Source of the DNA: Candidatus Alistipes faecigallinarum
Lineage (GTDB): Bacteria; Bacteroidota; Bacteroidia; Bacteroidales; Rikenellaceae
DNA length: 64,000 bases
Direction of reading: 5' to 3'
Assembly (NCBI GenBank): GCA_019115605.1
Contig: DXDG01000003.1
Location: 1-64,000 of the forward strand
In this document: in pieces, positions 60,830-64,000 of the stretch
Position numbering within the stretch: position 1 is the first letter of the stretch
Layout of the letters: every line of letters starts with the position of its first letter
The notes under the pieces: model-generated
Told to the model about the DNA's origin: nothing
What the model saw: only the letters and a program-made list of their open reading frames with translations
Database searches by the model: none
Made by a program: the position numbers and the translations under genes

Positions 60830-60932
60830 CGCAACAAAGTGAAAAAGGCAATGCCCCGAAGCGATTTTTTCTGCCTCGGGGTATTGCAGATACCGGGGCC
60901 GGAACAGCCCGGATGTCAGCGAATCTCCGGTT

Positions 60933-61553
60933 TCAGCGTTCGAGCCGTATGTATTCCGAGTGTACGATCCGCGTGTGGGGATTCGAGCTGACGATCTCCT
61001 GCCGGATGGCCTTCGTGCCCCAGCGGATGAAGAGGAAGCGGCGCGGTACGCGATGGACGATCTGGTGGAGCGTGTCGACGCTCATGACGTGGCAGGCGAC
61101 CGAATCGCCGTCGATGCGCCCCTCGACCGTAACCCACGGGTCGCGCCAGCGGAAGCTGCGCAGCGTGTCCCACCGCGGGGCGCAGGCGGTCGTGTCGCCT
61201 CTGCGGACGACGGTCGCCACGAGTGTGTCGCGCAGCGGCACACGCAGGTCGAGTTCGGTTTTCGTCGAGCTCTTTGCAGCGGCTTCGAGCCGGCGCAGAC
61301 GGATGCCCAGCGTGCGGATCCGCTCGGCATCCGCGGCGCGCAGCGTCTCGAACTCCGCACAGCGGAGCCGCAGGGCCTGGACCGAGGCGGCCTCCTCGCC
61401 CAGCCGGGTGCGGTAGTGTTCCGTCTCGAGTGAGAGCGCCTGCTGGTTCTCCGCGAGGCGCCGGTTTTCCGTACGGGAATTGCGGTAGGCGTAAAAACAC
61501 CACAGGAGCAGTGCCGTGGCGACCACGGCGTAACCAATCAGGGTCTTGATCAT
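60933..61553 (-). CDS. Hypothetical single-span membrane protein with coiled coil
   Basis: 206 residues, no family named with confidence. One N-terminal membrane helix at about 5-22 (IGYAVVATALLLWCFYAYR), a coiled coil at about 27-95 (NRRLAENQQALSLETEHYR), and a C-terminal beta-rich part with WRDPWVTVEGRIDGDSV, which resembles DUF6549-type proteins common in Bacteroidota and their phages. The layout is also reminiscent of phage Rz-type spanins, but no lysis genes are near. Standalone gene. Confidence 0.65.
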   Translation of the reverse strand: MIKTLIGYAVVATALLLWCFYAYRNSRTENRRLAENQQALSLETEHYRTRLGEEAASVQALRLRCAEFETLRAADAERIRTLGIRLRRLEAAAKSSTKTELDLRVPLRDTLVATVVRRGDTTACAPRWDTLRSFRWRDPWVTVEGRIDGDSVACHVMSVDTLHQIVHRVPRRFLFIRWGTKAIRQEIVSSNPHTRIVHSEYIRLER

Positions 61554-61638
61554 GATTCGGGGTTTTGAGGGCCCGGCATGGGTCGATGCGGGCGGGTTTC
61601 ATACCCCGAAGATAGGATGCGGCGGGACGATCCGGTTT

Positions 61639-62358
61639 CTACATTTTCCGGAAACGCTGTTCCAGGGCCTCGGCAAGCTGCTCGGCGCGCAGGGTCATGA
61701 GCGGCATGCCGTCGCAGTGGGCGAGGGCCGTGATGCCGCGGTGGTCGACATAGAAGAGCTCCTCGATGCGGGGCAGGTCGCTGCGGCGGAGCGCCTCCCG
61801 GCGCAGCGGCATGCCCAGCGCCCGGATCGTTTCGCAGAGCAGCTCCGCCTCGACGCCCGGAGGGGTCGGCGAGAGGTATGCCGTTTCGTCGCGCAGGGCG
61901 AAGAGCGGGGCGTTGTCGGCCGAAAGCAGCCGCCCCTCCCCGTCGCAGCGTACGGCGACGTCGGCCTCCCGGCTGCGGACGATCTGTGCGGCAAGCCGTT
62001 CGGTCGCTTCGCGGGCCGAGGTGGGCAGGTCGGGACAGAGCGGTTCGTAACGCAGGGTCGCCGCATCGGGGTGGAGGCTCCGCAGCGCGTAGCCGTCATA
62101 GAGCGAAATGCCCTCCGGACGGAGGCTCTCTTCGCCTTCGGCGTTCAGCTCTATCCGGATGAAGCCCGAGACCCCCGTGGGGTAGTGCTCCGCGGCGGCG
62201 TGCCGTTCGATGCGTGTTGCGAGGGCTCGCAGATCGGGCCGGTAGGGACGCCGGAAGAGGGCGCGGCTGGCGGCGTCGAGCAGTGCGGCATGCTCCTCGA
62301 CATTGCGGGCCCGCCCGCGGGCGAGGTGGACGATCTGGTATAGGACGGATTCGTTCAA
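61639..62358 (-). CDS. Aminotransferase class IV-like protein lacking the PLP lysine
   Basis: 239 residues from a TTG start that overlaps the holA stop (TTGA). The C-terminal half resembles class IV aminotransferases/ADC lyase: RSREADVAVRCDGEGRLLSA, FALRDETAYLSPTPPGVEAE, then the closing EELFYVDHRGITALAHCDG. In PabC/BCAT enzymes a Lys before the first of these segments binds PLP. Here the aligned region reads PDLPTSAREATERLAAQ with no Lys, and the only lysine of the whole protein is the penultimate residue. It is therefore probably a non-PLP derivative. Function unknown. Confidence 0.65.
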   Translation of the reverse strand: MNESVLYQIVHLARGRARNVEEHAALLDAASRALFRRPYRPDLRALATRIERHAAAEHYPTGVSGFIRIELNAEGEESLRPEGISLYDGYALRSLHPDAATLRYEPLCPDLPTSAREATERLAAQIVRSREADVAVRCDGEGRLLSADNAPLFALRDETAYLSPTPPGVEAELLCETIRALGMPLRREALRRSDLPRIEELFYVDHRGITALAHCDGMPLMTLRAEQLAEALEQRFRKM

Positions 62359-63425
62359 AGCAGGAATATCTTCAGCAGCAGTTCGCGCAGCAGCTCGCCG
62401 TCCGGGGCGCCTCCGGCATTCAGCCCCTTGCTTTTGGCGTCGTATTCGCGCAGCAGGCCGAGGACGGCGAAAACCTTGCGGTTGTCCCACAGCGAAGCCT
62501 GCTGCTTGATCTCCCCGAGGATGAAGGTGTTGCTTTTGCGCAGGATGCGCATGAGCTCCTGATCCGACGGGAAGGGCTTGCCCTTGTGGCGGGTCAGCCA
62601 CCGCAGGTAATTGACCACAAACAGGTCGCGGAACTGTCCGAACAGCGCCATGATCGTCAGCAGCAGCGGGTTGTCCTTGGGGTTGCGGGCGAAGTGGTCG
62701 GCAATCAGCAGCGCCCGTTCCATGTCCTTCGTAACGACGGCCTTGCACAGCTCGAAGTTGTTGAAATCCTTCGAAATGCCGATGTGCGCCTCGACGTCCG
62801 CATCGGTGATGCGCCGGGTGCCTTCGGGCAGCGAGACGGTGAGTTTGCGCAGCTCGTTGGCGATCTTCGCGATGTCGGTCCCGAGGTGGTCGGTGAGCAT
62901 CGACAGCGCTTTCGTGTCGATCGCAAGGCCCTGCTCCTTGATGAACTGCTGCAGCCAGGAGGCGATCTCGTAGTCGCGCGGACGCACCGATTCGAAGACC
63001 GTGCCGTTCGCGGCGCAGCCCTTGTAGAAGGCCGAGCGGCGATCGACGCTCTTCTCCTTGTGGCAGATCACCAGAATGGTCGTGGCCGAGGGTTTCTGCG
63101 TGTAGTATGAGAGCTTCTCGATGCCGCGCAGCTGCTGGGCCTCCTTGACGATGACCACCTGGTAGGAGCCCATCATGGGCATCTGGCGGCAGAGGTTGAT
63201 GACCTGTCCGGCCTCGGTATCCCGGCCGTAGACGGTGATCTGGTTGAAGGCGCGGGCCGCCTCGTCGAGGATCGTGGAGGCGAGCTGCTCGGCCAGCGCG
63301 TCGATGAAATAGCCCTCCTCGCCCATGAGCAGGTAGACGGGAGCGAACTTGCGGGCGGCGATCTGTGCCGAGATCCGCTCGTATTCGGCGACCGTGTCGC
63401 GGAACTTGACTGCACTCTTGGCCAT
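62355..63425 (-). CDS. holA: DNA polymerase III delta subunit
   Basis: 356 residues from ATG 63425, 2 bp behind tilS. AAA+-like clamp-loader fold: FAPVYLLMGEEGYFIDALAE at about 28-47, VVIVKEAQQLRG near 90, LGTDIAKIANELRKL near 190, and a C-terminal helical domain (FGQFRDLFVVNYLRWL). HolA opens the sliding clamp within the loader. The stop overlaps the start of the aminotransferase-like gene. Confidence 0.94.
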   Translation of the reverse strand: MAKSAVKFRDTVAEYERISAQIAARKFAPVYLLMGEEGYFIDALAEQLASTILDEAARAFNQITVYGRDTEAGQVINLCRQMPMMGSYQVVIVKEAQQLRGIEKLSYYTQKPSATTILVICHKEKSVDRRSAFYKGCAANGTVFESVRPRDYEIASWLQQFIKEQGLAIDTKALSMLTDHLGTDIAKIANELRKLTVSLPEGTRRITDADVEAHIGISKDFNNFELCKAVVTKDMERALLIADHFARNPKDNPLLLTIMALFGQFRDLFVVNYLRWLTRHKGKPFPSDQELMRILRKSNTFILGEIKQQASLWDNRKVFAVLGLLREYDAKSKGLNAGGAPDGELLRELLLKIFLL

Positions 63426-63427
63426 TT

Positions 63428-64000
63428 CTATACGATCTCTTTGGTGATGCGCAGGACGTTCTCCGTGTCGTGCGTCAGACGGTAGCGGTCGTCGATGCGG
63501 CGGCCGACGAGCCAGACGATCTCGTCGCCCGAGAGCAGAACGAACTGCCGCTGTTTTTCGGGCACGGAGACCTTGGCGTCGATCAGAAAGTCGCTCACCT
63601 TCTTGCGGCCGGTCATGCCGTAGGGGATGAACCAGTCGCCTTCGCGCCAGCGGCGCAGCGTGAGCGGGTAGCGGAGCCTGTCGGCATCGACCTGCGCGAT
63701 ATGGGGCGGCACGCCGAAGTTGCGTATTTCGTCGATGTTGCAGTATTCGTAGTAGAGCACCGCATTGCCGCAGTAGCTGCGCAGGGCTCCTCGCTCGACC
63801 TGGCAGATGCAGGCGTCGTCCGGGGCGATCGGCGCCACGACGATCCGTCCGCGGTCGATCACCGCCACGCGGTCGCGGGCGTAGAAGCGTTTTCCGGTGG
63901 CGCCCTGCTTCAGCGCCCGGCACAGGGCATCCACCGTGTCGCCCTTGAACCCGTAGGAGGAGTTGAGCAGCTCGTAGATGACGAACTGCTGCGGGAAGGC
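63428..64000 (-). CDS. tilS: tRNA(Ile)-lysidine synthetase TilS (5' partial)
   Basis: 190 C-terminal residues are visible; the gene continues beyond the window. The substrate-binding C-terminal domain is recognised by LTLRRWREGDWFIPYGMTG, then RKKVSDFLIDAKV and EIVWLVGRRIDDRYRL. TilS converts C34 of the minor tRNA-Ile to lysidine. The ATP-pyrophosphatase domain with the SGGxDS motif lies outside. Next gene holA starts 2 bp after its stop. Confidence 0.94.
   Translation of the reverse strand, partial: AFPQQFVIYELLNSSYGFKGDTVDALCRALKQGATGKRFYARDRVAVIDRGRIVVAPIAPDDACICQVERGALRSYCGNAVLYYEYCNIDEIRNFGVPPHIAQVDADRLRYPLTLRRWREGDWFIPYGMTGRKKVSDFLIDAKVSVPEKQRQFVLLSGDEIVWLVGRRIDDRYRLTHDTENVLRITKEIV

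Overview
The window is one stretch of a GC-rich Bacteroidota chromosome. The gene repertoire and high GC suggest an Alistipes-like member of the Bacteroidales; the genus is inferred, not shown. The strongest taxonomic sign is the promoter vocabulary: at least 20 genes or operons on both strands are preceded by the Bacteroidota -7 element TAnnTTTG, sometimes with a -33 TTG about 20 bp upstream. Several of these lie so close to the start codon that the transcript must be almost leaderless. Genes are tightly packed, many with 4-bp ATGA stop/start overlaps.

Layout. (1) 1-4.9 kb, plus strand: 3' part of a CzcA-type metal efflux pump fused to its own TolC-like domain, its lipoprotein adaptor, and a LytS/LytTR two-component pair. 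(2) 4.9-6.9 kb, minus: an HxlR regulator, an oxidoreductase that has lost its C-terminus and a flavodoxin/ferredoxin protein that has lost its normal N-terminus; the two broken genes meet at an apparent deletion junction. (3) 7.0-12.6 kb, minus: a complete adaptor-RND-TolC pump, divergent from an AraC regulator. (4) 12.7-18.4 kb, plus: two AraC regulators and small accessory genes (YjbR/MmcQ, NTF2-like, DUF5131, an HD phosphohydrolase with a SANT-like tail, DUF1848). (5) 18.4-21.2 kb, minus: a small mobile-element remnant (excisionase-like protein, membrane/coiled-coil protein, tyrosine recombinase) beside the 3' end of mnmE, with an array of TTTACAC repeats between integrase and mnmE. (6) 21.3-26.9 kb, minus: housekeeping operon parA-parB-DUF5683-lytic transglycosylase-mnmE. 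(7) 27-33 kb, plus: a CPBP protease, then two parvulin-type chaperones and an OstA/LptA-like protein (outer-membrane biogenesis). (8) 33.2-36.6 kb: MFS transporter, NUDIX hydrolase, YidE-type transporter. (9) 36.7-42.5 kb, minus: a MacAB-TolC-like exporter with separate ATPase and two paralogous permeases. (10) 42.7-44.3 kb, minus: HAD phosphatase, small ferredoxin, periplasmic thioredoxin. (11) 44.3-56.1 kb: two complete RND pumps transcribed divergently from a 419-bp control region. (12) 56.2-64 kb, minus: tRNA-Arg(ACG), ruvC, two TlpA-like thiol-disulfide proteins behind coaD-lpxD, a small coiled-coil membrane protein, an aminotransferase-IV-like protein without the catalytic lysine, holA, and the 3' part of tilS.

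Five tripartite envelope exporters occupy roughly half of the window, so the dominant theme is efflux across the Gram-negative envelope, together with genes that build that envelope (SurA-like, OstA-like, lpxD, MltD-like). No CRISPR array, rRNA or intact prophage was seen. The less ordinary signals are the deletion scar at 5.65 kb, the lysine-free aminotransferase-fold protein, the integrase-proximal repeat array at mnmE, the displaced radical-SAM-like cysteine motif of the DUF1848 protein, and several unexplained inverted or direct repeats at promoters.
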